NCBI GenBank assembly: GCA_963725065.1
Contig: CAVRXD010000008.1
Coordinates: 1 to 64,000 of the forward strand
Origin: VAZQ01 sp963725065
GTDB taxonomy: Bacteria > Pseudomonadota > Alphaproteobacteria > Rhizobiales > Xanthobacteraceae
Direction of reading: 5' to 3'
DNA length: 64,000 nucleotides
The position numbers and the translations under genes were made by a program. The notes under the pieces were generated by a model, which saw only the letters and a list, made by a program, of their open reading frames with translations, did not search any database and had not been told where the DNA came from. Positions 37,078 to 45,146 of the stretch are shown here, piece after piece. Position 1 is the first letter of the stretch. Every line of letters begins with the position of its first letter.

Positions 37078-37578
37078 TCAGGTTGCCCTGCGTTGTGGCT
37101 GCTGCCGTTGGCGGCTAGCGGTTTGACGTGAAGGTTCCGCAGGCTCGGTCTGCTCCCCTCCCCCTTGTGGGGAGGGGTTGGGGGTGGGGGTCGTGGTTAT
37201 TGTGTTGAGAATGTCCTCGAGCACCCCATCGATGTTCGTCAGCACGTCGTTGTTCCAGTAGCGCAGCACACGGTAGCCGTTGGCTTCGAGGACCTTCGTG
37301 CGCGCTTCATCGGCTGCTGATGCTGTGCCGTGCTGGCCGCCATCGACCTCGACGACAATGCGGGTCGCGTGACAGGCAAAGTCAGCGACGTAACGGCCAA
37401 TTCGAACCTGGCGACGAAAGTGTGTGCCGGGCGTAAGGAGCCGGTGGCGCAGGTGCCACCAGAGCTTGCGTTCCGCTTCGGTCGGAGCCGCGCGCATCGC
37501 ACGGGCGAGGCGGCGTTGCGGCGGCACGATGGTACGATCGCGCTTCGCCCAAATTCGCGGTTCGTCGTCCGTGGACAT
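37078..37578 (-). CDS. DUF559 (Vsr-like) endonuclease-domain protein within inverted repeats
   Basis: The 166-residue protein has the DUF559 core: ARAMRAAPTEAERKLWWHLR, FRRQVRIGRYVADFACH, IVVEVDGGQH and VLRYWNNDVLTN. This is the PD-(D/E)xK-like fold of very-short-patch-repair nucleases. The core ends near DILNTI; the rest (TPTPNPSPQGGGE onward) is translated repeat DNA. The gene runs opposite to the pst operon between pstS1 and pstS2, framed by inverted copies of the G-rich repeat. Function is unknown; nuclease activity is inferred from the fold. Confidence 0.85.
   Translation of the reverse strand: MSTDDEPRIWAKRDRTIVPPQRRLARAMRAAPTEAERKLWWHLRHRLLTPGTHFRRQVRIGRYVADFACHATRIVVEVDGGQHGTASAADEARTKVLEANGYRVLRYWNNDVLTNIDGVLEDILNTITTTPTPNPSPQGGGEQTEPAEPSRQTASRQRQQPQRRAT
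37146..37190. repeat. G/C-rich repeat, left arm at the DUF559 gene
   Basis: CTCCCCCTTGTGGGGAGGGG is followed by TTGGGGGTGGGGG. It is inverted relative to the copy at 37600-37646 and lies inside the 3' end of the DUF559 reading frame. Confidence 0.85.
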
Positions 37579-37599
37579 CTCGTCGTGTCCTTGCTGCGA

Positions 37600-37646
37600 C
37601 CCCCACCCCCAACCCCTCCCCACAAGGGGGAGGGGAGCGCACCGAG
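37600..37646. repeat. G/C-rich repeat, right arm at the DUF559 gene
   Basis: CCCCACCCCCAACCCC, then TCCCCACAAGGGGGAGGGG and GCGCACCGAG. It is nearly identical to 35861-35910 and inverted relative to 37146-37190. It starts just upstream of the DUF559 ATG. Confidence 0.85.
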
Positions 37647-37722
37647 TTTGCCGCTTGAACCTAGTCCACTTCGGCGCGCCCCGGAATGACGACCGTGGTC
37701 GCGGCGCGGAGTCGCAGCGCCC

Positions 37723-37740
37723 GTGTCATCGAACTGTTAT
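37723..37740 (+). promoter_or_regulatory. Pho box upstream of pstS copy 2
   Basis: GTGTCAT-CGAA-CTGTTAT is a direct repeat with 11-base period matching the PhoB site CTGTCAT-N4-CTGTCAT with two changes. A further TGATCAT follows in phase. It lies about 118 bases before the ATG of pstS copy 2. Confidence 0.75.
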
Positions 37741-37857
37741 GAAATGATCATACAGCCATAACATCTTTTGCACGGCCGGCGCGGACACTCGGCAATGGGG
37801 CGATTGCCGGGTCTCATGCCGGCTGACGTTTTGCCAACACGAACACCACGATCTCCA

Positions 37858-38997
37858 ATGACTCGAACCTTCTTGCAGATGCTCACGGCAGGCGGGTGCC
37901 TTGCCGCGGCCGCGATCGGGCCCGCCGTCGCGGCCGATATCTCCGGCGCCGGCGCCACCTTTCCGTTTCCGATCTACGCGAAATGGGCCGACGCCTACAA
38001 AAAAGAGACCGGTGTCGGCATCGCCTATCGGCCGGTCGGGTCGAGCGACGGCATCAGGCAGATCCAGGACAAGGAGGTGACCTTCGGCGCGTCCGACATG
38101 CCGCTCAATGCCGCGGACCTGGACGCGCATGGGCTCGTGCAATTCCCGACCGTGGTGGGCGGCATCGTCGCGGTCGTGAACGTCGAAGGCATCAAGAGCG
38201 GCGACATCACGCTGGACGGTCCGACCCTGGCGCGGATCTTCCTCGGCGAGATCAGGTCGTGGAACCACGCCGCGCTGCGCAAGCTCAATCCGGGCGCGAA
38301 GCTGCCGTCGCAGCCGATCGTGGTGGTGCGCCGCTCCGACGGGTCCGGCACGACCTTCGTGTTCACGGATTACCTCGCCAAGATCAGCCAGGAGTGGCGC
38401 TCGCGGATCGGTTCGATCACCTCGGTGGAATGGCCGGTCGGCATCGGCGCCCGGGGCAACGAAGGCGTGGTCGGCGCGGTCGCGCGCACCAAGGGCGCGA
38501 TCGGCTACGTCGAATACGCCTACGCCAAGCAGAACAGGCTCGCCTACACCACGCTGATCAACAAGGCCGGCAAGGCGGTCGCGCCCACCATCGGCTCGTT
38601 CGCGGCCGCCGCCGGCAACGCCAACTGGGACGCCGCTCCCGACTTCGGCGTGATCCTGACCAACGAATCCGGCGCCGAGACCTGGCCGGTCACCAGCGCG
38701 ACGTTCGTGCTCATGCGCAAGCAGCCGAGCGATCCGGCCGCCGCAAGCGCGGCGTTGAAATTCTTCGACTGGGTCTATGCCAACGGCGGCAAGATGGCCG
38801 AGGAGCTTGATTACGTTCCGATGCCGCCGGGCGTGGCCGGCGCGGTTCGCAAGCTGTGGGCGTCGGAGATCAAGGACGCCAGCGGCTCGCCGGTCTTCGC
38901 CGCCAATCCGCTGCGGGTACGGCTAGCGAACATCCGCTGTGCATTCCGGGGCGCGCTGAAAGCGCGGCAGCCCGGAATCCATAGCCCCGGTCCGTGA
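37858..38997 (+). CDS. pstS: Phosphate-binding protein PstS, copy 2, with C-terminal extension
   Basis: The 379-residue protein has a Sec signal (MTRTFLQMLTAGGCLAAAA), the PstS core (SGAGATFPFPIYAKW, GASDMPL, RSDGSGTTFVFTDYL, GAIGYVEYAYAKQ) and the usual ending SPVFAANP. About 27 further residues follow (LRVRLANIRCAF to HSPGP) that the other two copies lack. They are encoded by an intergenic palindrome (ATTCCGGGGCGCGC / CAGCCCGGAAT), so the original stop has been lost. The start at 37858 fits the family, but no good ribosome site is seen. A Pho box lies upstream. Confidence 0.9.
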   Translation: MTRTFLQMLTAGGCLAAAAIGPAVAADISGAGATFPFPIYAKWADAYKKETGVGIAYRPVGSSDGIRQIQDKEVTFGASDMPLNAADLDAHGLVQFPTVVGGIVAVVNVEGIKSGDITLDGPTLARIFLGEIRSWNHAALRKLNPGAKLPSQPIVVVRRSDGSGTTFVFTDYLAKISQEWRSRIGSITSVEWPVGIGARGNEGVVGAVARTKGAIGYVEYAYAKQNRLAYTTLINKAGKAVAPTIGSFAAAAGNANWDAAPDFGVILTNESGAETWPVTSATFVLMRKQPSDPAAASAALKFFDWVYANGGKMAEELDYVPMPPGVAGAVRKLWASEIKDASGSPVFAANPLRVRLANIRCAFRGALKARQPGIHSPGP

Positions 38998-39205
38998 AAT
39001 CATTCACGCTCACCACGCTGCCAGCGGTCACCAGTCGCAACGCTGGCGGCCTCCGGTCGCGGCTTCGCGCGCACGATTCGCGTCAGCAGCAGCTGGGCGG
39101 TTTTGTCGCGCTTGCGCGCGAATCCGCACAGTTAACAACGACATACGGTTTTACCGGCCTTTTCGGCGTCGCGGAGAAATCCGCGCGTATCCACAAGGAC
39201 TTAAG

Positions 39206-39223
39206 CTGTCATCCAACTGTCAT
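39206..39223 (+). promoter_or_regulatory. Pho box upstream of pstS copy 3 and the pst operon
   Basis: CTGTCAT-CCAA-CTGTCAT is a perfect direct repeat of the PhoB half-site with 11-base period. A weaker third half-site (GCGATCA) follows. It lies about 205 bases before the TTG of pstS copy 3. The rest of 38998-39428 shows no gene. Confidence 0.9.
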
Positions 39224-39428
39224 GGAGCGATCATAGAACGATGACATGGGACGCGTAGGGATGTGGGCAGCCGCGGGATTGACCGCCACTGGACGTGCCA
39301 GACCGGCCACCCTCGAGCGTGTAGCTAAGTCAGACCCCATCGACCGTAACCAGGAACGCCATGATCCGAGCCGTTGGTGCATGCCCGGCGTCGGCTCCCG
39401 TTTTCGTCTCGACCAACAGGAGAGAGCA

Positions 39429-40478
39429 TTGAAACTTTTCCGCACACTGACCGCAGCCGGCGCGATCGCCGCCGCGACGATCGCGCCCGCCCTCGCCGTG
39501 GACATCTCCGGCGCCGGCGCCACGTTCCCCTATCCGATCTATGCGAAGTGGGCCGACGCCTACAAGAAAGAGACCGGCGCCGGGCTGAACTACCAGTCGA
39601 TCGGATCGGGCGGCGGCATCAAGCAGATCCAGGCCAAGACCGTCACCTTCGGCGCGACCGATATGCCGCTGAAGGCGGAAGAGCTGCAGAAGGCGGGCCT
39701 GGTCCAGTTCCCGACCGTGCTCGGCGGCGTGGTGCCGGTGGTGAATATCGACGGCATGAAGCAGGGCGATGTCACCCTCGACGGCCCGACGCTCGCCAAG
39801 ATCTTCATGGGCGAGATCAAGACCTGGAACGACCCGGCGATCGCCAAGCTCAACGCGTCGGCCAAGCTGCCGGCGCAGCCGATCGTCGTCGTGCACCGTT
39901 CCGACGGCTCGGGCACGACCTTCATCTGGACCGACTACCTGTCCAAGGTCAGCCCGGAATGGAAGTCCAAGGTCGGCGTCAACACCGCCGTCGAGTGGCC
40001 GGTCGGTCTCGGCGCCAAGGGCAACGAAGGCGTCGCCAACAATGTCGGCCAGACCAAGGGCTCGATCGGCTATGTCGAATATGCCTATGCCAAGCAGAAC
40101 AAGCTGAACTACGCCAAGATGGTCAACAAGGACGGCAAGACCGTCGCCCCGACCTCGGAGTCGTTCCAGGCGGCCGCGGCGTCCGCCGACTGGACCGGCA
40201 CACCGGGCTTCGGCGTGATCCTGACCGACGAGCCGGGCGCGGCCTCGTGGCCGATCTCGGGCGCGACCTTCATTTTGATCCACAAGCAGCCGCAGGATGC
40301 GGCGGCCGCGACCGAAGCGCTCAAGTTCTTCTCGTGGGGCTACACCAAGGGCGACAAGATGGCCGAAGATCTCGACTTCGTGCCGATGCCGGACAACGTC
40401 GTCACCGCCATCCAGAAGGTCTGGGCGGCGGAGATCAAGGACGCGTCCGGCAAGCCGCTGTTCACCGCGTCGCATTGA
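39429..40478 (+). CDS. pstS: Phosphate-binding protein PstS, copy 3
   Basis: The 349-residue protein has a Sec signal (MKLFRTLTAAGAIAAATIAP, cleavage near ALAVD) and the PstS core (SGAGATFPYPIYAKW, GATDMPL, RSDGSGTTFIWTDYL, GSIGYVEYAYAKQ). Its start is TTG with AGGAGAG 6 bases upstream, as in copy 1. With a perfect Pho box upstream and pstC next, this is most likely the main binding protein of the transporter. Repeat copy C lies between it and pstC. Confidence 0.95.
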   Translation: MKLFRTLTAAGAIAAATIAPALAVDISGAGATFPYPIYAKWADAYKKETGAGLNYQSIGSGGGIKQIQAKTVTFGATDMPLKAEELQKAGLVQFPTVLGGVVPVVNIDGMKQGDVTLDGPTLAKIFMGEIKTWNDPAIAKLNASAKLPAQPIVVVHRSDGSGTTFIWTDYLSKVSPEWKSKVGVNTAVEWPVGLGAKGNEGVANNVGQTKGSIGYVEYAYAKQNKLNYAKMVNKDGKTVAPTSESFQAAAASADWTGTPGFGVILTDEPGAASWPISGATFILIHKQPQDAAAATEALKFFSWGYTKGDKMAEDLDFVPMPDNVVTAIQKVWAAEIKDASGKPLFTASH

Positions 40479-40485
40479 TTGACAC

Positions 40486-40649
40486 CAGTGTGGCGGTTCA
40501 GAAGTCCGCATCATTTCCGCGGCAAGTCCGAAAGCGGACTTCTGAACCAAAGCCACACTGGGTCAATAAAGTTGCTGGTGTCCTTCGGATTCCGAAGTTC
40601 GCAAGGAGCGCGCCGCACAATGATGCGAACTTCGGAATCGGGACACCAG
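40486..40649. repeat. Two-hairpin element, copy C
   Basis: Hairpin 1 (40486-40561): CAGTGTGGCGGTTCAGAAGT pairs with ACTTCTGAACC...GCCACACTGG. Hairpin 2 (40575-40649): CTGGTGTCC...GATTCCGAAG pairs with CTTCGGAATCGGGACACCAG. Relative to the other copies the ends read CTGG/CCAG in place of CTAG/CTAG, changed on both sides so pairing is kept. It begins 8 bases after the pstS3 stop. Confidence 0.9.
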
Positions 40650-40773
40650 CCAGGGAAGGCGCCGCACGGCGCCTTTCCCTGCGCTCCGGCCGTGATCGAG
40701 AACATGGCTTGTGTCGCGGCCGCGGCACCGCTTGAGTCGGCTCCCGAACGAATCGGCAGACAGGGAGTCGGCG

Positions 40774-41790
40774 ATGGGACCTGCCGGGAGACCTTCCGTG
40801 GTTGATGTTGCCTTCCCCTCCGGCGCGGGCGTGATACCGGACGCATCATCGCGCGCCAAGGCGATCCAGCGCCTGCGGCTGGGCGATATCGCCTTTCGCT
40901 TCCTGACCAAGACGGCGGCGATCGGCGTCCTCATCATCCTCGGCGGGGTGCTGTTCTCGCTGATCGAGGGATCGTTGCCGGCGCTGCAGGCGTTCGGGAT
41001 CGACTTTCTTCTGGAGCAGCGCTGGAATCCGGTCACCGAGAAATTCGGCGCGCTCGCGCCGATCTACGGCACGCTGGTGACGTCGTTGATCGCGATGGCG
41101 ATTGCGGTGCCGATCGGCCTGCTGATCGCGATGTTCCTCACCGAGCTGTGCCCGATGTGGCTGCGCCGCCCGATCGGAATCGCGATCGAGCTGCTGGCCG
41201 GCATCCCGAGCATCATCTACGGCATCTGGGGCCTGTTCGTGTTCGCGCCCTTCCTGCAGGACACGCTGCAGCCGTTCCTGATCGCGACCTTCGGCAACAT
41301 TCCGGTGCTGTCGTCGCTGTTCGCCGGCCCGCCCTACGGCATCGGCGTGCTCACCGCCGGGCTGATCCTCGCCATCATGGTGCTGCCGTTCATCACCTCG
41401 ATCTCGCGCGACGTGTTCGATGCGGTCCCGCCGGTGCTCAAGGAGGCCGCCTACGGCGTCGGCTGCACCACCTGGGAGGTCGTGCGCAACGTCGTGCTGC
41501 CCTATACGCGGGTCGGCGTCATCGGCGGCATCATGCTGGGACTGGGCCGCGCGCTCGGCGAGACCATGGCGGTGACCTTCGTGATCGGCAACGCCCACAA
41601 GATCTCCGCCTCGATCCTGGCGCCGGGCACCACGATCTCCGCGACCATCGCCAACGAATTCACCGAAGCGGTCGGCGACCTCTACACCTCGTCGCTGATC
41701 GCGCTCGGACTGATCCTGTTCGTCATCACCTTCATCGTGCTGGCGGCGGCGCGCTACATGCTGCTGCGCATCGAGCGCCGGATCGGGTGA
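40774..41790 (+). CDS. pstC: Phosphate ABC transporter permease PstC
   Basis: The 338-residue inner-membrane protein has six predicted helices and the binding-protein-dependent permease signature EAAYGVGCTTWEVVRNVVLPYTRVGV (quoted in two blocks: EAAYGVGCTTWEVV and RNVVLPY). Other PstC marks are the first helix LIILGGVLFSLIEG and the periplasmic segment around WNPVTEKFGALAPIYGTL. ATG 40774 is preceded by AGGGAG. It forms the phosphate channel with PstA and is energised by PstB. It lies 295 bases after pstS3, the gap being mostly repeat copy C. Confidence 0.95.
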   Translation: MGPAGRPSVVDVAFPSGAGVIPDASSRAKAIQRLRLGDIAFRFLTKTAAIGVLIILGGVLFSLIEGSLPALQAFGIDFLLEQRWNPVTEKFGALAPIYGTLVTSLIAMAIAVPIGLLIAMFLTELCPMWLRRPIGIAIELLAGIPSIIYGIWGLFVFAPFLQDTLQPFLIATFGNIPVLSSLFAGPPYGIGVLTAGLILAIMVLPFITSISRDVFDAVPPVLKEAAYGVGCTTWEVVRNVVLPYTRVGVIGGIMLGLGRALGETMAVTFVIGNAHKISASILAPGTTISATIANEFTEAVGDLYTSSLIALGLILFVITFIVLAAARYMLLRIERRIG

Positions 41791-41794
41791 CGCC

Positions 41795-42664
41795 ATGGCA
41801 ACCACGACAAGTGCCGCCGCCATGAACAGTCTCTACGCCGCCCGCCGCCGCCGCAACGCCATCATGATGACGCTTGCGGTCGGGGCCACGCTCCTCGGCC
41901 TGGGCTGGCTGGTGGTGATCCTGGGCGAACTGGTCTACCAGGGATTCTCCGGGCTCTCGCTCGCGGTCTTCACCGAGATGACGCCGCCGCCCGGAGCCGA
42001 CGGGGGCTTGCTCAATCCGATCGTCGGCAGCCTCATTCTCACCGTCCTGGCGGTGGTGATCGGCACGCCGATCGGCATGCTGGCCGGCACCTATATGGCG
42101 GAATACGGCCGTCACGACCGGCTGAGCACGGTCGTGCGCTTCATCAATGACATCCTGCTGAGCGCGCCGTCGATCGTGGTCGGCCTGTTCATCTACGAGG
42201 TCATGGTCGCCCCGATGGGGCATTTCTCGGGCCTGGCGGGCGCGGTCGCGCTCGCGGTCATCGTCATCCCGGTGGTGGTGCGCACCACCGAGGACATGCT
42301 GATGCTGGTGCCGGACCAGTTGCGCGAGGCCGCGGCCTCGATCGGCATGCCGCGCGCGGTCACCATCATCCGGGTGTGCTACCGCGCGGCCAAGGCCGGC
42401 ATGATCACCGGCGTGCTGCTCGCCATCGCCCGCATCAGCGGCGAGACCGCGCCGCTGCTCTTCACCGCCTTGAACAACCAGTTCTGGAGCACCAACCTCA
42501 ACGCGCCGATGGCGAGCCTGCCCACCGTGATCTTCCAGTTCGCGCTGTCGCCCTACAAGGACTGGCAGAAGCTCGCCTGGACCGGCGCGCTGATCATCAC
42601 CTTCACCGTGCTCGCGCTCTCGATCGTCGCGCGCGCCCTTGCCTCCTCGAGAAAATCGCCATGA
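41795..42664 (+). CDS. pstA: Phosphate ABC transporter permease PstA
   Basis: The 289-residue membrane protein shows six helices, LAGTYMAEYGRHDRLSTVV, SAPSIVVGLFIYE and the permease loop LREAAASIGMPRAVTIIRV. It pairs with PstC. The ATG lies 4 bases after the pstC stop, and the gene ends in an ATGA overlap with pstB. An internal start at 41822 is possible. Confidence 0.95.
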   Translation: MATTTSAAAMNSLYAARRRRNAIMMTLAVGATLLGLGWLVVILGELVYQGFSGLSLAVFTEMTPPPGADGGLLNPIVGSLILTVLAVVIGTPIGMLAGTYMAEYGRHDRLSTVVRFINDILLSAPSIVVGLFIYEVMVAPMGHFSGLAGAVALAVIVIPVVVRTTEDMLMLVPDQLREAAASIGMPRAVTIIRVCYRAAKAGMITGVLLAIARISGETAPLLFTALNNQFWSTNLNAPMASLPTVIFQFALSPYKDWQKLAWTGALIITFTVLALSIVARALASSRKSP

Positions 42665-43482
42665 ATATCGCCACCGCCTCGGTCGCCGTCCCCACCGTCA
42701 CCCACGCGCCGGTCAGCACGCTCGGGCTGGCGGAGAAGGTGTCGATCCGCAACCTCGACTTCTATTACGGGGCCAGCAAGGCGCTCAAAAGCATCAACAT
42801 CCCGCTCTACGAGAACAAGGTGACCGCCTTCATCGGGCCGTCGGGCTGCGGAAAATCGACGCTGCTGCGGGTTCTCAACCGGATGTACGACCTCTACCCC
42901 AACCAGCGGGCGGAGGGCGAGGTCGAGTTCGACGGCGAGGACATTCTATCGCCCAAACAGGATCTCAATCTCCTGCGCGCCCGCATCGGCATGGTGTTCC
43001 AGAAGCCGACGCCGTTCCCGATGTCGATCTACGAGAACATCGCCTTCGGCATCCGGCTGTACGAGAAGCTGTCGAAGTCGGAGCTCGACCAGCGGGTGGA
43101 GACCTCGCTGCGCCGGGCCGCGCTCTGGGACGAGGTCAAGGGCAAGCTTGCCGCCAACGGGCTGAGCCTGTCCGGCGGACAGCAGCAGCGCCTGTGCATC
43201 GCGCGCACGGTGGCGGTGCGGCCCGAGGTGATCCTGTTCGACGAGCCGTGCTCGGCGCTCGATCCGATCTCGACCGCCAAGATCGAGGAGCTGATCGACG
43301 AGCTCAAAGAGGACTACACGATCGTGATCGTCACCCACAACATGCAGCAGGCGGCGCGCGTCTCCGATTTCACCGCCTTCATGTATCTCGGCGAGCTGGT
43401 CGAGTTCGACACCACGAGCAAGATGTTCACCGCGCCGAGCGATCGACGCACGCAGGACTACATCACCGGCCGCTTCGGCTAG
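42661..43482 (+). CDS. pstB: Phosphate ABC transporter ATPase PstB
   Basis: The 273-residue ATPase has Walker A GPSGCGKST, Q-loop VFQKPTPFPMSIYEN (typical of PstB), signature LSGGQQQRL, Walker B VILFDEPCSALDP and H-loop VTHNMQQA. It drives uptake through PstCA. It overlaps pstA by 4 bases (ATGA). Confidence 0.97.
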   Translation: MNIATASVAVPTVTHAPVSTLGLAEKVSIRNLDFYYGASKALKSINIPLYENKVTAFIGPSGCGKSTLLRVLNRMYDLYPNQRAEGEVEFDGEDILSPKQDLNLLRARIGMVFQKPTPFPMSIYENIAFGIRLYEKLSKSELDQRVETSLRRAALWDEVKGKLAANGLSLSGGQQQRLCIARTVAVRPEVILFDEPCSALDPISTAKIEELIDELKEDYTIVIVTHNMQQAARVSDFTAFMYLGELVEFDTTSKMFTAPSDRRTQDYITGRFG

Positions 43483-43514
43483 ATCGCGCGGTTCGCCCAG
43501 CCAGGACGAGATAA

Positions 43515-44234
43515 ATGGTAATGCCCGAACACACCGCAAAGGCCTTCGACGTCGACCTCCAGGAGCTCACCCGGATGGTGGCGGAGATGGGCGGGCTTGC
43601 AGAGAAGCAGATCGCCGACGCGGTCGACGCGCTGGCGCGCCGCGACGCCGACCGCGCCCAGCGCACCGTGGCCAGCGATCCCAGCATCGACGCGCTGCAG
43701 GCGGAGATCGAGGAGCGGGCGGTGCTGACGATCGCCCGCCGGCAGCCGATGGCGGTCGATCTGAGGGAAATCGTCGGTGCGCTGCGCGTGTCCAACGACC
43801 TCGAGCGGATCGGCGACCTCGCCAAGAACATCGGCAAGCGGGTGCTGGCGCTCGACGGCGAGTTTCATCCGCCCAAGCTGATCCGCGGCGTCGAGCATAT
43901 GGGCGCGCTGGTTCTCACGCAGCTCAAGGAGGTGCTCGACAGCTATGCCGGGCACGATCTCAAGAAGGCGATGGTGGTGTGGAACGGCGACGAGGAGATC
44001 GACGCCATGTGCACCTCGCTGTTTCGCGAGCTCCTGACCTACATGATGGAAGATCCGCGCAACATCACCTTCTGCATCCACCTGATGTTCTGCGCCAAGA
44101 ACATCGAGCGCATGGGCGATCACGCGACCAATATCGCCGAGACCGTCTATTACATGATCGAAGGCCACGCCATCGCCGACCAGCGGCCAAAGGGCGACAC
44201 CACCAGCTTTGCCACGCTGGCCGTGGAGAAATGA
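43515..44234 (+). CDS. phoU: Phosphate signalling protein PhoU
   Basis: The 239-residue helical protein consists of two PhoU repeats with the metal-binding motifs RVSNDLERIGDLAKNI (E..D pattern) and AKNIERMGDHATNIAE. PhoU links PstB to PhoR and keeps PhoR inactive when phosphate is plentiful. AGGACGAG precedes the ATG. A second ATG at 43521 is equally good. Confidence 0.96.
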   Translation: MVMPEHTAKAFDVDLQELTRMVAEMGGLAEKQIADAVDALARRDADRAQRTVASDPSIDALQAEIEERAVLTIARRQPMAVDLREIVGALRVSNDLERIGDLAKNIGKRVLALDGEFHPPKLIRGVEHMGALVLTQLKEVLDSYAGHDLKKAMVVWNGDEEIDAMCTSLFRELLTYMMEDPRNITFCIHLMFCAKNIERMGDHATNIAETVYYMIEGHAIADQRPKGDTTSFATLAVEK

Positions 44235-44266
44235 TTGCGGAGCAATGACAAAGGGACGCTGAGCTG

Positions 44267-44968
44267 ATGAAGGCCAACATCCTGATCGTGGAGGACGAGG
44301 AGGCGCTGACGCTCCTCCTGCGCTACAACCTCGAAGCGGAGGGCTACGGGGTCGAGACGGTCCCGCGCGGCGACGAAGCCGACCTGCTGCTCAAGGAGCG
44401 CGCGCCCGACCTCGTGATCCTCGACTGGATGCTGCCGGGGCTTTCCGGCATCGAGCTCTGCCGCCGGCTGCGGGCGCGGCCCGAGACCAAGCAATTGCCG
44501 ATCATCATGCTGACCGCGCGCGGCGAGGAGAGCGAGCGCGTGCGCGGCCTCGCGACCGGCGCCGACGACTACATCGTCAAGCCGTTTTCGGTGCCGGAGC
44601 TGAGCGCGCGCGTGCGGGCGCTGCTGCGCCGCGCGCTGCCCGAGCGGCTCGCCGACGTGCTGTCATTCGGCGATCTCGAAGTGGACCGCGAGAAGAAGCG
44701 GGTCTCGCGCAGCGGCCGCCCGATCGATCTGGGGCCGACCGAGTATCGTCTGCTCGAATTCCTGATGGAGCGGCCGGGCCGCGTGTTCTCGCGCGAGCAA
44801 CTGCTCGACGGCGTGTGGGGCAGCGAGATCTACATCGACGAGCGCACCGTCGACGTCCATGTCGGCCGCCTGCGCAAGGCGCTCAACCGCGGCCACGAGA
44901 CCGATCCGATCCGGACCGTCCGCGGCGCCGGCTACGCCCTCGACGACCGCTTCGGAAAGGTGGCTTGA
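44267..44968 (+). CDS. phoB: Phosphate response regulator PhoB
   Basis: The 233-residue OmpR-type regulator has a receiver (EDEEAL pocket, phospho-Asp in LVILDWMLPG, T in IIMLTARGEE, K in YIVKPFS) and a winged helix (DLGPTEYRLLEFLMERPGRV, DERTVDVHVGRLRKAL). Phosphorylated by PhoR, it binds Pho boxes such as those at 37723, 39206 and 56182. It is the last gene of the locus; strong hairpins follow. Confidence 0.96.
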   Translation: MKANILIVEDEEALTLLLRYNLEAEGYGVETVPRGDEADLLLKERAPDLVILDWMLPGLSGIELCRRLRARPETKQLPIIMLTARGEESERVRGLATGADDYIVKPFSVPELSARVRALLRRALPERLADVLSFGDLEVDREKKRVSRSGRPIDLGPTEYRLLEFLMERPGRVFSREQLLDGVWGSEIYIDERTVDVHVGRLRKALNRGHETDPIRTVRGAGYALDDRFGKVA

Positions 44969-44996
44969 CCGGGAGCCGTCATTGCCGGGCTTGACA

Positions 44997-45065
44997 CCGC
45001 AAGTCGGGTTTACCCGACTTGCGGCACGTGAATGTTGCGGACGCGGGCGGCCCGCGTCCGTTGCA
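44997..45065. terminator. Two consecutive perfect hairpins after phoB
   Basis: CCGCAAGTCGGGT-TT-ACCCGACTTGCGG (44997-45024) is a 13-base-pair stem. GGACGCGGG-CGG-CCCGCGTCC (about 45038-45058) follows. No T-run is present, so termination is not certain; they may be repeat-type palindromes. A third palindrome lies at 45107. Confidence 0.5.
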
Positions 45066-45106
45066 ATCCATCGTCTTCGCAGGAAGCCTTTTCGCACAGA
45101 AGATGG

Positions 45107-45129
45107 ATGCCCGGGTCAAGCCCGGGCAT
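45107..45129. repeat. Palindrome ATGCCCGGG-TCAAG-CCCGGGCAT
   Basis: Perfect inverted repeat of the kind common between genes in Hyphomicrobiales. It lies between the convergent phoB and gcrA genes. Confidence 0.75.
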
Positions 45130-45146
45130 GACGAAGGATGGCCCGG

